DNA of 64,000 nucleotides from Myxococcus stipitatus (GTDB taxonomy: Bacteria; Myxococcota; Myxococcia; Myxococcales; Myxococcaceae): positions 4,526,001 to 4,590,000 of the forward strand of contig NZ_CP102770.1 of NCBI RefSeq assembly GCF_038561935.1, in the 5' to 3' direction. The position numbers were made by a program, and so were the translations under genes. A model generated the notes under the pieces. That model was not told the origin of the DNA. It saw nothing but the letters and a program-made list of their open reading frames with translations, and did no database searches. Each line of letters opens with the position of its first letter. Position 1 is the first letter of the stretch. Shown here in pieces: positions 43,307 to 52,363 of the stretch.

Positions 43307-46300
43307 TCAGGCCGCCACGAGTCCGTCTTTTCCTTCGCGCTGACCCAGCCGCTTCTGGATGGCGAGGAACAGCGCCTCATGTGTCGCGGGAGACGCCAGC
43401 TCCACCTCGCCGCCCGCCTGGCCGAAGGCACCCACCGCGTCCTTCAGGGCCTCGCGCACGGAGAGGGCCAGCATCAGCGGCGGCTCGCCCACGGCCTTGC
43501 TGCCGTGGATGGTGTTGGGCTGCCGCGCGCGCTCCAGCAGGCTCACGCGGAAGTCCACGGGCGCATCGCTGAAGGCAGGCACCGGGTACGTGCTGGCCGA
43601 GTGCGTGAGCAACCGGCCCTTGGCATCCCAGCGCAGGTCCTCGCCCGTCAGCCAGCCCATGCCCTGGACGAAGCCGCCCTCAATCTGGCCCCGGTCCACG
43701 CCCGGGTTGAGCGAGTCGCCCACGTCCTCCAGCAGGTCCACGCGAAGCACCCGCTTCATGCCCGTGTTCCCGTCGACCTCCACCTCCGTCACCGCCGCGC
43801 CATAGGCGAAGTAGAGGAAGGGCTTTCCTCGGCCCTTGGCCTTGTCGTAGCCGATGCCCGGCGTCTGGTAGTACCCCGTCGACGAGAGGCTGATGCGCGC
43901 CAGATACGCGGCCTCCACCACCTCCGCGAAGCCCAGGTGGAGCTCGGGCTTGCCTTGGACCTCCACGCGCCCATCGCGGAACACGAGCTGCTCGGCCGTC
44001 ACCTGCTGACCCTGCCGGTCCGCGAACAGCTTCACGGCCACGGGCTCCAAGCGCTGGCGCAGCGTCACGCACGCCTCGCGCGCGGCGGCGCCGTTCAGGT
44101 CCGAGCCGCTCGACGCCGCCGTGGCGGAGGTGTTGGGCACCTTGTCCGTGGCCGTCTTCGCGACGCGGAGCGCGTGCTCGGGAACACCGAGCTCCCGCAT
44201 GACCACGCCTTGAATCTTCGTGTGCAGGCCCTGACCCATCTCGGTGCCGCCATGCGACACCATGACCGAGCCATCGCGATACACGTGAACCAGCGCACCC
44301 GCCTGGTTGAGGAACGTCGCCGTGAAGGAGATGCCGAACTTCATGGGCGTCATCGCCAGGCCGCGCTTGATGCGCGGTGAGCGGGCGTTGAACGCGGCCA
44401 CGTCCTCGCGGCGGCGCGCGAAGTCAGACGAGTCCTTCAGCTGGCGCCAAATGTGCGCCAGCCGCTCGTCCTCCAGCTCCTGGCCGTAGTGCGTCGTGTT
44501 CGTCTCGCCGGTCCCTCGGTAGAAGTTCCGCTCGCGGACCTCGTCGGCGGGCAGTCCCAGCGCGCGCGCCACGCGGTCGAGAATCTCCTCGCCCACCAGC
44601 ATGCCCTGCGGTCCACCGAAGCCGCGGAAGGCCGTGTTGGAGACCAGGTGCGTCTTGGCCACGCGCCCCAGGTAGCGCGTCGCGGGGATGTAGTATGCGT
44701 TGTCGAGGTGGAAGAGGGCGCGGTCCGTGATCGACTCGGACAGGTCCAGGGACCAGCCGCCGTTGGACACGAGCTGCGCGTTCAGCGCGATCAGCTTGCC
44801 CTGCTCGTCGAAGCCCACCTCGAAGGTGGCGTGGAAGGGGTGGCGCTTGCCCGTCACCATCATGTCCACGTCGCGGTCCATCATCCAGCGCACGGGCTTG
44901 CCCGTGTGCCACGCGGCCAGCGCCACCAGCGCGGCGGGCGCGTTGCCCTGCGTCTCCTTGCCACCGAAGCCGCCGCCCATGCGCGGGGCCTGCACCACCA
45001 CGCGGCTGCGCTGGAGGTGCAGCACGTGGGAGATGACGGCCTGCACCTCGGACGGGTGCTGCGTGGAGGAGACCACCGTGATGTCGCCATCGTCGCCCTT
45101 CTCGGCGAACGCGGCGTGTGTCTCCAGGTAGAAGTGCTCCTGCCCGCCCATCGTCACCGTGCCGGACAGCCGCCGAGGGCTCGCCGCCAGCGCCGCCTCC
45201 ACGTCTCCGCGCTGAATGATGTGCGGCTCGGTGTGGTAGCTGCGCTTCTCGATGGCCTCTTCCACCGTGAGGATGGCCGGGAGCGGCTCGTACTCCACCA
45301 CCACCTGGCCCGCGGCGGCGCGGCACGCGTCGATGGACTCGCCGACCACGAGCGCGACGAGCTGCCCGTGGAACAGCACCTCGTCCTTCGCGAGCAGCGG
45401 CTCGTCGTGGCGGATGGGGCCGGTGTCGTTCATGCCGGGGATGTCCTCGGCGAGGAGCACCGTCACCACGCCCGGCATCGCCTTGGCCGCCGACGCGTCC
45501 CGCCGGAGGACGCGCGCGTGCGCGTGTGGCGAGCACACCGGCCACACCTCCAGCATCGGCCGGGACTGCGCCAGGTCATCCACGTACCGCGCGCTCCCGG
45601 TGACATGGCCCAGCGCGCTGTCATGGCGGAGCGAGCGGGTGTTGTCCGTGGGCAGCTCGCGTCCATCCGCGACGAAGCCCGGCGCCGCGTCCAGCGCGGG
45701 GCTGTCCTCTCCCGAGAAGAACTTCTCGAACAGGCTCACGATGAGCCCGCGCCGGTACTCCGCGCTCCCGCGCAGGTCGCTGATGGGGGACAGCTCCCCG
45801 GCGAGGACGGGCAGCACCTTGTCCACCGTCTCGCGCGTCCACGGACGGCCCACGAGCATGTCCTCGGTGCGACGCGCGCGGACGGGCGTCGCCGCGACGC
45901 CGCCGTAGCCCAGCCGCGCCGAGCGCACCACACCCGCCGCGTCCACCTCCACGCAGAAGCCCGCGGCGACGATGCTGATGTCCAGCTCACGCCGCTTGGA
46001 GACCTTGTACGCGTTCGCCCGTCGCTTCAGCCCGCTCTCCTCCGAGGGCGCATGCGGGATGACGATGAAGCGCACGACCTCGTCCGGCTGGAGCGCCGTC
46101 TTGCGGTACGCGAGGAAGAAGTCGGACAGCGCCACCGTCCGCTCGCCCTTCGTCGACGCCAGCACCATCCTCGCGTCGAGCGCGAGCAGCACGGGCGCCA
46201 TGTCGCCGATGGGAGACGCCGTCACCAGGTTGCCGGAGAGCGTGGCGCGCTGACGGATCTGCCGCGAGGCGAAGGCGTTGAGCATCTTCCCCACCTCGGG

Positions 46301-47131
46301 GAACGTCTTGCCCAGCGCGTCCTCCAGGTCGACGAGTGTCGCCGCGCCGCCCACGTACCAGCCGTCCACCTCGCGGCGGATGGCGCGCAGGCCCTCCACG
46401 GCCTCGGTGGAGATGAGGAACGGATAGCGGCGCGACTTCTTGGTGATGTCCACGCCCAGCTCGGTGGCGCCCGCCACGAGCATCGCCTCCGGATGGGTGG
46501 CCTTGAGCGAGAGCAGCTCGGCCCACGACGTGGGGCGCAGGAACTTCTGCCCGCGCGCCTCGTAGCTCAGCGAGGGCAGGGCGGCGGCGGGGCCCCCCAG
46601 CGGCGTTCCCGGGAGCGGCGCCCGCAGGCCCACCTTGGCGTCGCGCTCGGCGAGGGCCTCCATCATCGCGTCGCGGATGGGCCGGTAGCCGGTACAGCGG
46701 CAGATGTTTCCACAGAGCTGGTCCGCCACGGCCTCGGGCGTACAGACCTCCGGTCGCGAGTACGCCTCCGCCATCGAGACGATGAAGCCCGGCGTGCAGA
46801 AGCCACACTGCGAACCGTAGTGCTTCACCATCGCCTGCTGGACGGGGTGCGGCTTCTCCCTCGAGCCCACGCCCTCCACCGTCACCACCTCACGCCCGGC
46901 CACCATGGGCACCAGCGTGATGCAGCTGTTGAACGCGCGCAGGCAGCGATTGCCCTCGGCGTCGGCGTCCACCATGGCCACGGTGCACGCGCCGCAGTCT
47001 CCCTCGGCGCAGCCCTGCTTCGTCCCCGTGGCGCCCTTCGCGCGCAGGAAGTCGAGCAGCGTGGTGTTGGGCGACTCGTCCTCGACGCGAACCAGGCTCC
47101 CGTTGAGCTGGAACTCGAACATGGTGCTCAT
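43307..47131 (-). CDS. Single-chain xanthine dehydrogenase (fused FeS, FAD and molybdopterin domains)
   Basis: 1274 residues. The two [2Fe-2S] clusters are held by Cys41/46/49/70 and Cys109/112/144/146. The FAD domain (about 190-480) contains AGATELGVDITKK. The molybdenum domain has MGGGFGGKETQ, TAFRGFGGPQG and the closing GEPPLMLALSVREAL with the catalytic Glu1216. It oxidises hypoxanthine or xanthine to uric acid. Many bacteria keep these parts on separate chains (XdhA/XdhB); here they are one, as in animals. The start overlaps the XdhC stop in ATGA, so cofactor loading and enzyme are co-translated. The purine substrate is inferred. Confidence 0.9.
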   Translation of the reverse strand: MSTMFEFQLNGSLVRVEDESPNTTLLDFLRAKGATGTKQGCAEGDCGACTVAMVDADAEGNRCLRAFNSCITLVPMVAGREVVTVEGVGSREKPHPVQQAMVKHYGSQCGFCTPGFIVSMAEAYSRPEVCTPEAVADQLCGNICRCTGYRPIRDAMMEALAERDAKVGLRAPLPGTPLGGPAAALPSLSYEARGQKFLRPTSWAELLSLKATHPEAMLVAGATELGVDITKKSRRYPFLISTEAVEGLRAIRREVDGWYVGGAATLVDLEDALGKTFPEVGKMLNAFASRQIRQRATLSGNLVTASPIGDMAPVLLALDARMVLASTKGERTVALSDFFLAYRKTALQPDEVVRFIVIPHAPSEESGLKRRANAYKVSKRRELDISIVAAGFCVEVDAAGVVRSARLGYGGVAATPVRARRTEDMLVGRPWTRETVDKVLPVLAGELSPISDLRGSAEYRRGLIVSLFEKFFSGEDSPALDAAPGFVADGRELPTDNTRSLRHDSALGHVTGSARYVDDLAQSRPMLEVWPVCSPHAHARVLRRDASAAKAMPGVVTVLLAEDIPGMNDTGPIRHDEPLLAKDEVLFHGQLVALVVGESIDACRAAAGQVVVEYEPLPAILTVEEAIEKRSYHTEPHIIQRGDVEAALAASPRRLSGTVTMGGQEHFYLETHAAFAEKGDDGDITVVSSTQHPSEVQAVISHVLHLQRSRVVVQAPRMGGGFGGKETQGNAPAALVALAAWHTGKPVRWMMDRDVDMMVTGKRHPFHATFEVGFDEQGKLIALNAQLVSNGGWSLDLSESITDRALFHLDNAYYIPATRYLGRVAKTHLVSNTAFRGFGGPQGMLVGEEILDRVARALGLPADEVRERNFYRGTGETNTTHYGQELEDERLAHIWRQLKDSSDFARRREDVAAFNARSPRIKRGLAMTPMKFGISFTATFLNQAGALVHVYRDGSVMVSHGGTEMGQGLHTKIQGVVMRELGVPEHALRVAKTATDKVPNTSATAASSGSDLNGAAAREACVTLRQRLEPVAVKLFADRQGQQVTAEQLVFRDGRVEVQGKPELHLGFAEVVEAAYLARISLSSTGYYQTPGIGYDKAKGRGKPFLYFAYGAAVTEVEVDGNTGMKRVLRVDLLEDVGDSLNPGVDRGQIEGGFVQGMGWLTGEDLRWDAKGRLLTHSASTYPVPAFSDAPVDFRVSLLERARQPNTIHGSKAVGEPPLMLALSVREALKDAVGAFGQAGGEVELASPATHEALFLAIQKRLGQREGKDGLVAA

Positions 47132-47961
47132 TCTCCAGATGAAACCCCGCGCAGGCGGGGCGGCTCCGAGACGGAAGGCTCGGGGTGGGTTTCAACGAAA
47201 GGCTGATGGTGGAGCTGGAGCAGGCCCGCGGCGATGCTCACCGCGACCTCCTGCGGCGACTTGCCCCCGAGCTCCAGCCCCATGGGGCACTGCACGCGGT
47301 CGATGCGAGACGCCGGCACGCCGCGCGCCTCCAGCCGCTGACGGAAGCGCGCCCACTTGGTCTTGCTGCCGATGAGGCCCAGGTAGCGTGCGGGCCTTTC
47401 CACCGCGGCGGCGATGATGTCCTGGTCCAGGTCATGCCGGTGCGTCATCACCGCGACGTACGTCCGCTGTGCGTCCCACACCGCGTGGGCGAAGAACTCC
47501 TCCCACGGCTCCTCATGGCGCGTCACGGCGTCGGGGATGCGCTCGCCTTGGAGCCACTCGGGGCGCTCGTCCACCAGATGCACCCGGAACGGCGTCCCAT
47601 CCAGGATGCGGCACAGGGCCTGGCCCACGTGGCCCGCGCCGAAGAGATACAGCCGAGGCCCGTGGTTCACGGGCTCCACGAAGACATCCACCACGCCTCC
47701 ACAGCACTGACCCAGCTTCGCGCCCAGCGGGTAGCGGAACGAGCGGGACTCCCCTCGCGCCAGGCAGCCCCGGGCGTCGGCGAGGACCAGCTGCTCCAGG
47801 TGTCCGCCGCCCACCGTGCCGTGAAACACGCCGTCGCCCCGCACCAGCAACTTCGCGCCAGGCTCGGCCGGTGTGCTTCCCTGACAGGCTGTAACGGTGG
47901 CTACGGCGAACGGCGCATCCTCCCGCGCCCACTCGCCTAGCTGGCGGACCCAATCCCACAT
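47128..47961 (-). CDS. xdhC: XdhC, molybdenum cofactor maturation/insertion protein
   Basis: 277 residues. The XdhC N-terminal domain reads FAVATVTACQGSTPAEPGAK, GTVGGGHLEQLVL and GQCCGGVVDVFVEP. The C-terminal Rossmann-like part has LYLFGAGHVGQALCRIL, HRHDLDQDIIAAAVER and LGLIGSKTKWARFRQRLEARG. The protein binds molybdenum cofactor, helps sulfurate it and inserts it into xanthine dehydrogenase, whose gene begins at its last codons. LysR gene lies 85 bases upstream on the same strand and may control or join this operon. Confidence 0.93.
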   Translation of the reverse strand: MWDWVRQLGEWAREDAPFAVATVTACQGSTPAEPGAKLLVRGDGVFHGTVGGGHLEQLVLADARGCLARGESRSFRYPLGAKLGQCCGGVVDVFVEPVNHGPRLYLFGAGHVGQALCRILDGTPFRVHLVDERPEWLQGERIPDAVTRHEEPWEEFFAHAVWDAQRTYVAVMTHRHDLDQDIIAAAVERPARYLGLIGSKTKWARFRQRLEARGVPASRIDRVQCPMGLELGGKSPQEVAVSIAAGLLQLHHQPFVETHPEPSVSEPPRLRGVSSGE

Positions 47962-48046
47962 GGTCCCCGTGAGTCTGCCACAGCCCGCGCCCGTCGGGGA
48001 TGGCTCTTCTTCGGGCCCTCGCGGTTTTCGACACCCCCGGGATGTC

Positions 48047-48931
48047 TCACGTCGCGAAGAGGTGTTTCGCCATGAAGTCGACGAAGACCCGCAGCTTGGG
48101 GGACAGGTGGCGGCTGGAGGGCCAGAGCATCCGGAAGGTGCCCTCGTGCTCCAGGTGGCTGTCGAGCACCGTCACCAGCGTGCCCCGCGCCAGCTGGCCC
48201 CGGATGGCGAAGTCCGGCAGGCAGGTGATGCCCAGCCCTTGCTCGGCCATGTAGATGAGCGGCTCGATGGTGTTGACCACCGCCGCCGAGGGCAGCTCCA
48301 GCTCCTTCTTGCGGCCCTTGCGCAGCGGCCAGCGCTCCAGCTTGCCGGTGGAGTCGAAGCGGTGTTGCAGGCAGGCGTGCGTCTTGAGGTCCTCGGGCTT
48401 GCGAGGCGTCCCCCGCCGCGCGAAGTAGTCCGGCGAGCCCACCAGGATGAGCCGGAAGGTGCCCAGCACCCGGGCCATGAGCCGCGAGTCGTGCATCTCC
48501 CCCGCGCGCACCACGCCGTCGAAGCCCTCCTCAATCACATCCACGAGCCGGTCCGTGAAGTCGAGGTCGAGCTCGATTTCTGGATACGCCCGCATGAACG
48601 CGCTCACCGTGGGCATCATCAACATGCCCGCCAGGGGCATGCTCACGCGCAGTCGGCCGCGAGGCGCCTCCCGCGTCTGGGCGAGCTCCAGCTCCGCGGC
48701 TTCGATTTCACAGAAGATGCGCCGGCAGCGCTCGAGGAAGAGCGCGCCCTCCGGTGTCAGGGTGATGGTGCGCGTCGAGCGGTGGAAGAGCCGGACGCCC
48801 AGCCGCTCCTCCAGCCTCGCGATGGCCTTGCCGATGGCCGAGGAGGACACGCCCAGGTTCCGCCCCGCGGCGGTGAAGCTGCGAGTGTCCGCCGCCTGCA
48901 CGAAGGCGTTGAGCGAGCTCAGGCTGTCCAT
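48047..48931 (-). CDS. LysR-family transcriptional regulator
   Basis: 294 residues, normal for the family. The N-terminal winged helix-turn-helix is FVQAADTRSFTAAGRNLGVS followed by SAIGKAIARLEERLGVRLFH; the C-terminal substrate-binding region starts GRLRVSMPLAGMLMMP. It is transcribed away from the MFS transporter gene and lies upstream of xdhC. LysR proteins usually control the divergent gene, so the transporter is the likeliest target. A dyad CGGAC-N6-GTCCG lies at 48950-48965 in the gap. Confidence 0.92.
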   Translation of the reverse strand: MDSLSSLNAFVQAADTRSFTAAGRNLGVSSSAIGKAIARLEERLGVRLFHRSTRTITLTPEGALFLERCRRIFCEIEAAELELAQTREAPRGRLRVSMPLAGMLMMPTVSAFMRAYPEIELDLDFTDRLVDVIEEGFDGVVRAGEMHDSRLMARVLGTFRLILVGSPDYFARRGTPRKPEDLKTHACLQHRFDSTGKLERWPLRKGRKKELELPSAAVVNTIEPLIYMAEQGLGITCLPDFAIRGQLARGTLVTVLDSHLEHEGTFRMLWPSSRHLSPKLRVFVDFMAKHLFAT

Positions 48932-48949
48932 TCGAGGTGACTCCGATTC

Positions 48950-48965
48950 CGGACGTTCATGTCCG
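48950..48965. promoter_or_regulatory. Possible LysR binding dyad
   Basis: CGGAC, six bases, GTCCG: a perfect interrupted palindrome between the LysR and MFS starts, set inside a wider TTCCG/CGGAA pair (48947-48951 and 48973-48977). Position and symmetry suit a LysR site; this is not shown. Confidence 0.4.
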
Positions 48966-49044
48966 ATGTGTTCGGAACTCTAGCCCCGTGGTCCGCGATG
49001 GGGGACGAAATTACCTTGGCGCAACCTTCTCGATGGGCGGCACC

Positions 49045-50256
49045 ATGAGCTCCACCTCCACGATTCCCGACGCGTTGCCTTCCTCCGAGTCCCGCTCGGA
49101 CCGCTTCCCCATGTCCGGGCTGCTCGCGCTGGGCATGGCGGCCTTCATCACCGTCCTCACCGAGGCACTTCCCGCGGGCCTGCTGACGCGCATGAGCGTC
49201 GACCTGGGTGTCTCCGAGGCGATGGCGGGGCAGCTCGTCACGCTCTACGCCCTGGGCACGCTGGTGACGGCGATTCCCCTCACCGCGGCCACCCAGTCGT
49301 GGCGGCGGCGCCCGCTGCTGCTCGTCGCCATCCTCGGCTTCTCCTTCGTCAACACCCTCACCACGGTGTCCACGAACTTCATCCTGACGCTGGCGGCGAG
49401 GTTCCTCGCGGGCGTGTTCGCGGGGCTCCTCTGGTCGCTGGTCGCTGGCTACGCGGTCCGCATGGTGCCCGAGCACCAGAAGGGCCGCGCCATGGCCGTC
49501 GTCATGGCGGGCATCCCCGTCGCGCTGTCGCTGGGCATTCCGGCGGGGACGTTCCTGGGCGCGGCCCTGGGCTGGCGCTTCACCTTCGGAATCATGAGCG
49601 TGCTCACCTTCGTCCTCGTGGGCTGGGTGCTGGCCAAGGTGCCGGACTTCCCCGGCCAGCGCGCGGACCAGCAGCTGTCGCTCCTGAAGGTGTCCACGCT
49701 GCCGGGAGTCCCCTCCGTGTTGTTCGTCACGCTGGCGTACGTGCTCGCGCACAACACGCTCTACACATACATCGCGCCGTTCGTCGCGAACGCGGGGCTC
49801 GCGGGCCAGCTTGACCGGGTGCTGCTCGTCTTCGGCCTGGCCGCCCTGGTGTCCATCTGGGGCGTGGGCGTGTGGATCGACCGGTGGCTGCGCGAGCTGG
49901 TGCTCGTGAGCACCGCGTTGTTCGCGCTGGTGTCCGTGGCGCTGGGGCTGTGGGGCGGCGTGCCCGCCGTGGTCTACGGGGGCGTGGGCGCGTGGGGGCT
50001 CGCGTTCGGAGGCGTGGCCACGCTCTTCCAGACGGCCTCCGCGAAGACGGCGGGAGAGGCGGCCGACGTCGCGCAGTCCATGCTCGTCACCGCGTGGAAC
50101 ATCGCCATCGCGGGAGGAGGCGTCATCGGCGGCGTGCTGCTCGAGACGCTGGGGGTGACGTCGTTCCCGTGGCTGCTGGTGGGGCTCCTGCTCCTCACGG
50201 GTGGGGTGGCCTGGAGGGCGAAGCGCCATGGCTTCGCCCCCGCGTCGCCTCGCTGA
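49045..50256 (+). CDS. MFS transporter, DHA1/AraJ-like efflux type
   Basis: 403 residues with about 12 membrane segments, beginning SGLLALGMAAFITVLTEALP, then VTLYALGTLVTAIPLTAATQ, FLAGVFAGLLWSLVAGYAVR and, in the second half, VLFVTLAYVLAHNTLYTYIA. The first-loop and motif-C-like glycines (AGIPVALSLGIPAGTFLGAA) match drug/sugar efflux proteins of the AraJ/YdhP kind. It probably exports a small molecule by proton exchange. The start is set by the first usual sequence; ATG at 49033 is possible. The divergent LysR gene is the likely regulator. Confidence 0.85.
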   Translation: MSSTSTIPDALPSSESRSDRFPMSGLLALGMAAFITVLTEALPAGLLTRMSVDLGVSEAMAGQLVTLYALGTLVTAIPLTAATQSWRRRPLLLVAILGFSFVNTLTTVSTNFILTLAARFLAGVFAGLLWSLVAGYAVRMVPEHQKGRAMAVVMAGIPVALSLGIPAGTFLGAALGWRFTFGIMSVLTFVLVGWVLAKVPDFPGQRADQQLSLLKVSTLPGVPSVLFVTLAYVLAHNTLYTYIAPFVANAGLAGQLDRVLLVFGLAALVSIWGVGVWIDRWLRELVLVSTALFALVSVALGLWGGVPAVVYGGVGAWGLAFGGVATLFQTASAKTAGEAADVAQSMLVTAWNIAIAGGGVIGGVLLETLGVTSFPWLLVGLLLLTGGVAWRAKRHGFAPASPR

Positions 50257-50260
50257 GGGA

Positions 50261-51580
50261 CTACGGGGCCAGCGCGGGCTGGGCCGGCCCCGTCTCCTTG
50301 CGCATCGGCTGGGCCTTGCCGTACGTGAGCGAGCGCCACACCCACTCCGCGGGACCGAAGCGGAAGCGCGAGAGCCACAGGTGGCTCACCCCGATCTGCA
50401 CGGAGAAGACGCCCAGGCAGTACAGGACGGAGGTGAGGGGCCGCATCGTGCCGAAGTTCTGGAGTCCGTAGCCGTTGAAGACGAGGACGCTGATGATGGA
50501 CTGGCACAGGTAGTTCGACAGCGCCATTCGTCCTACGGGGGCCAGGAGCACCAGCACCTTCTGCCACGCCGCCTTCTGGAAGAGCAGGGTGATGCCCGAC
50601 ACATAGGTGGCGGCGACGGCCACCTCCGCCAAGGTGCGGATGGGCTGCGTCACGAACTGCATCCAGGAGGGCAAGGTCTCCGGGGAGATGATCTTCCGGA
50701 TGAAGAGCTGCTGCATCACCACGCCCACGCTGCTGCTCAGCAGGCCCAGGCCCAGGGACCAGAAGAACAGCTTGCGGAAGAACGCCACATGCTGAGGGGC
50801 GTCATGGAACAACCGCCGGCGCCCCGCATAGAAGCCCACCAGGAAGCGGCCCAGAATCACCGGCAGGTTGAGCAACATGATGGCCAGGAACTCTTGCCGG
50901 TAGAAGTAGAGGCTGGCCTTCACGATGTCCCACCAGCTTCCCGTTTGGAAGGTGGGCAGGAGCTCCGCCTTCAGGGCGACGGACTTCTCCATCTGCGCCT
51001 TGGCGATGGCGGCGGCGGCCTCCGGCGTGGCCGCGAGGAACTGGGGCATTTTCTGGATGACGATGATGGCCAGGGGCCACGCGAAGATGAGCCCCGCCGC
51101 CCACCACAGAACCGTCCGGTCGTCCCGCTTCCGGAACAACAACAACCACCCGCCCAGGAGCGCGTAGCTGGTGAGGATGTCCCCGTACCAGATGAGCACG
51201 AGGTGGCTCAGTCCAATCACGAACATCGCCGCGAGCCGCCGCCCATACAGCCCGGTGATGGAGGCTCCGCGCGCCTCCGCGCGCCCCATCTGCACCGCGA
51301 ACCCCAGGCCAAACAGGAACGAGAAGATGGTGATGAAGCGGCTTGTCACCAACGTCGAAATAATGGGCAACAATGCCTTGTCGAGCACCGTCCCATTCGC
51401 GAACAGTTCTTCGATTTTCGCCCGAGGGAGGAACACCCGGCCGCTGAACCACATGAATGTATTGGAGATGAACACGCCGCAGAGCGCGAAGCCTCGCAGC
51501 GTGTCGAGCAGCAGCAGTCGTTCGCCGGAGTCGGTGGGCCGAGCCTCGGCGAGAGGGGAGGGTGGCGGAGCAGGGTTCAT
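50261..51580 (-). CDS. DUF418-type (YeiB-like) membrane protein
   Basis: 439 residues, about 10 membrane segments. It opens RLLLLDTLRGFALCGVFISN, the family signature, then FITIFSFLFGLGFAVQM, HLVLIWYGDILTSYALLGG and, near the end, GRMALSNYLCQSIISVLVF. The role of this family is not established; it resembles acyltransferase-3-type carriers. ATG at 51580 has TTTTGGATGAC upstream; TTG at 51589 is another option. It converges on the MFS gene. Confidence 0.85.
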   Translation of the reverse strand: MNPAPPPSPLAEARPTDSGERLLLLDTLRGFALCGVFISNTFMWFSGRVFLPRAKIEELFANGTVLDKALLPIISTLVTSRFITIFSFLFGLGFAVQMGRAEARGASITGLYGRRLAAMFVIGLSHLVLIWYGDILTSYALLGGWLLLFRKRDDRTVLWWAAGLIFAWPLAIIVIQKMPQFLAATPEAAAAIAKAQMEKSVALKAELLPTFQTGSWWDIVKASLYFYRQEFLAIMLLNLPVILGRFLVGFYAGRRRLFHDAPQHVAFFRKLFFWSLGLGLLSSSVGVVMQQLFIRKIISPETLPSWMQFVTQPIRTLAEVAVAATYVSGITLLFQKAAWQKVLVLLAPVGRMALSNYLCQSIISVLVFNGYGLQNFGTMRPLTSVLYCLGVFSVQIGVSHLWLSRFRFGPAEWVWRSLTYGKAQPMRKETGPAQPALAP

Positions 51581-51647
51581 GTCATCCAAAAGGACGGCTG
51601 AACCCTGGCTTTATTGTCCGTATTCCGTGGCAGCGGAGGATTGAGTG

Positions 51648-51669
51648 CACACCCAGCGGGTCGGGTGTG
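51648..51669 (-). terminator. Hairpin after nth
   Basis: CACACCC and GGGTGTG form a perfect 7-bp stem around an 8-base loop, right after the nth stop codon. There is no T-run, so it may be a weak or Rho-assisted terminator. Confidence 0.35.
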
Positions 51670-51670
51670 T

Positions 51671-52303
51671 CTATACGCCGATGCGTGGGCAGATGTCTTT
51701 CACGAGGCACTCGTCGCACTTCGGCTTCTTGGCGACGCACGTGTAGCGGCCGTGAAGGACGGTGGCGGGGCCGAAGAAGGTCCACGCGTCCTGGGGGACG
51801 AGCTTCATCAGGTCCTGCTCGATGGCCTCGGGCTTGTCGTGCTTCGTCAGGCCCAGGCGCTGGCTGACGCGGGAGACATGGGTGTCGACGATGACGCCGG
51901 ACGCGATGTCGAAGGCGGTGTTGAGGACGACGTTGGCCGTCTTGCGCGCCACGCCGGGGAGCTTCACGAGCTCCTCGATGGTGCGGGGAACCTCGCCGTC
52001 GAAGTCCGCGAGCAGCGCGCGGCTCATGGCCTGCACCGTCTTGGTCTTCTGCTTGAAGAAGCCGGTGGGCTTGAGGTCCTCCTCCAGCTCCGCAGTGTCC
52101 GCGTCCGCGATGGCCTGGGGGCCCGGGTACTTGGGGAAGACGACGGCGGTGACCTTGTTGACGCGCTCGTCCGTGCACTGGGCCGCGAGGATGGTGGCGA
52201 CGAGCAGCTCGTACGGGGTGGACCAGTTGAGCTCGTAGCGCGCGTCCGGGTACTTCGTGCGCAGACGCTCGAGGAGGAGGGCGGCTTTCTCGGCGGGTTT
52301 CAT
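51671..52303 (-). CDS. nth: Endonuclease III (DNA glycosylase/AP lyase)
   Basis: 210 residues. The helix-hairpin-helix and catalytic region is VKLPGVARKTANVVLN with Lys121, followed by Asp140 in VIVDTHVSRV. The [4Fe-4S] cluster is held by Cys189, 196, 199 and 205 (CVAKKPKCDECLVKDIC). It removes oxidised pyrimidines from DNA and nicks the abasic site in base-excision repair. Length and motifs are those of the normal enzyme. It is transcribed alone, with a hairpin just behind it. Confidence 0.95.
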   Translation of the reverse strand: MKPAEKAALLLERLRTKYPDARYELNWSTPYELLVATILAAQCTDERVNKVTAVVFPKYPGPQAIADADTAELEEDLKPTGFFKQKTKTVQAMSRALLADFDGEVPRTIEELVKLPGVARKTANVVLNTAFDIASGVIVDTHVSRVSQRLGLTKHDKPEAIEQDLMKLVPQDAWTFFGPATVLHGRYTCVAKKPKCDECLVKDICPRIGV

Positions 52304-52363
52304 GTGGGCGTGAGAGGCATCCTACCTGGGGTGTCTGACACGCTGGGGGTCGGAAATGGGGGG

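Noticed and set aside
44453-47206. Very long plus-strand open frame (over 900 codons) opposite xanthine dehydrogenase
   Set aside because: It is fully antisense to a gene with clear FeS and molybdenum motifs; its product is arginine/histidine-rich, as expected for a shadow frame in GC-rich DNA.
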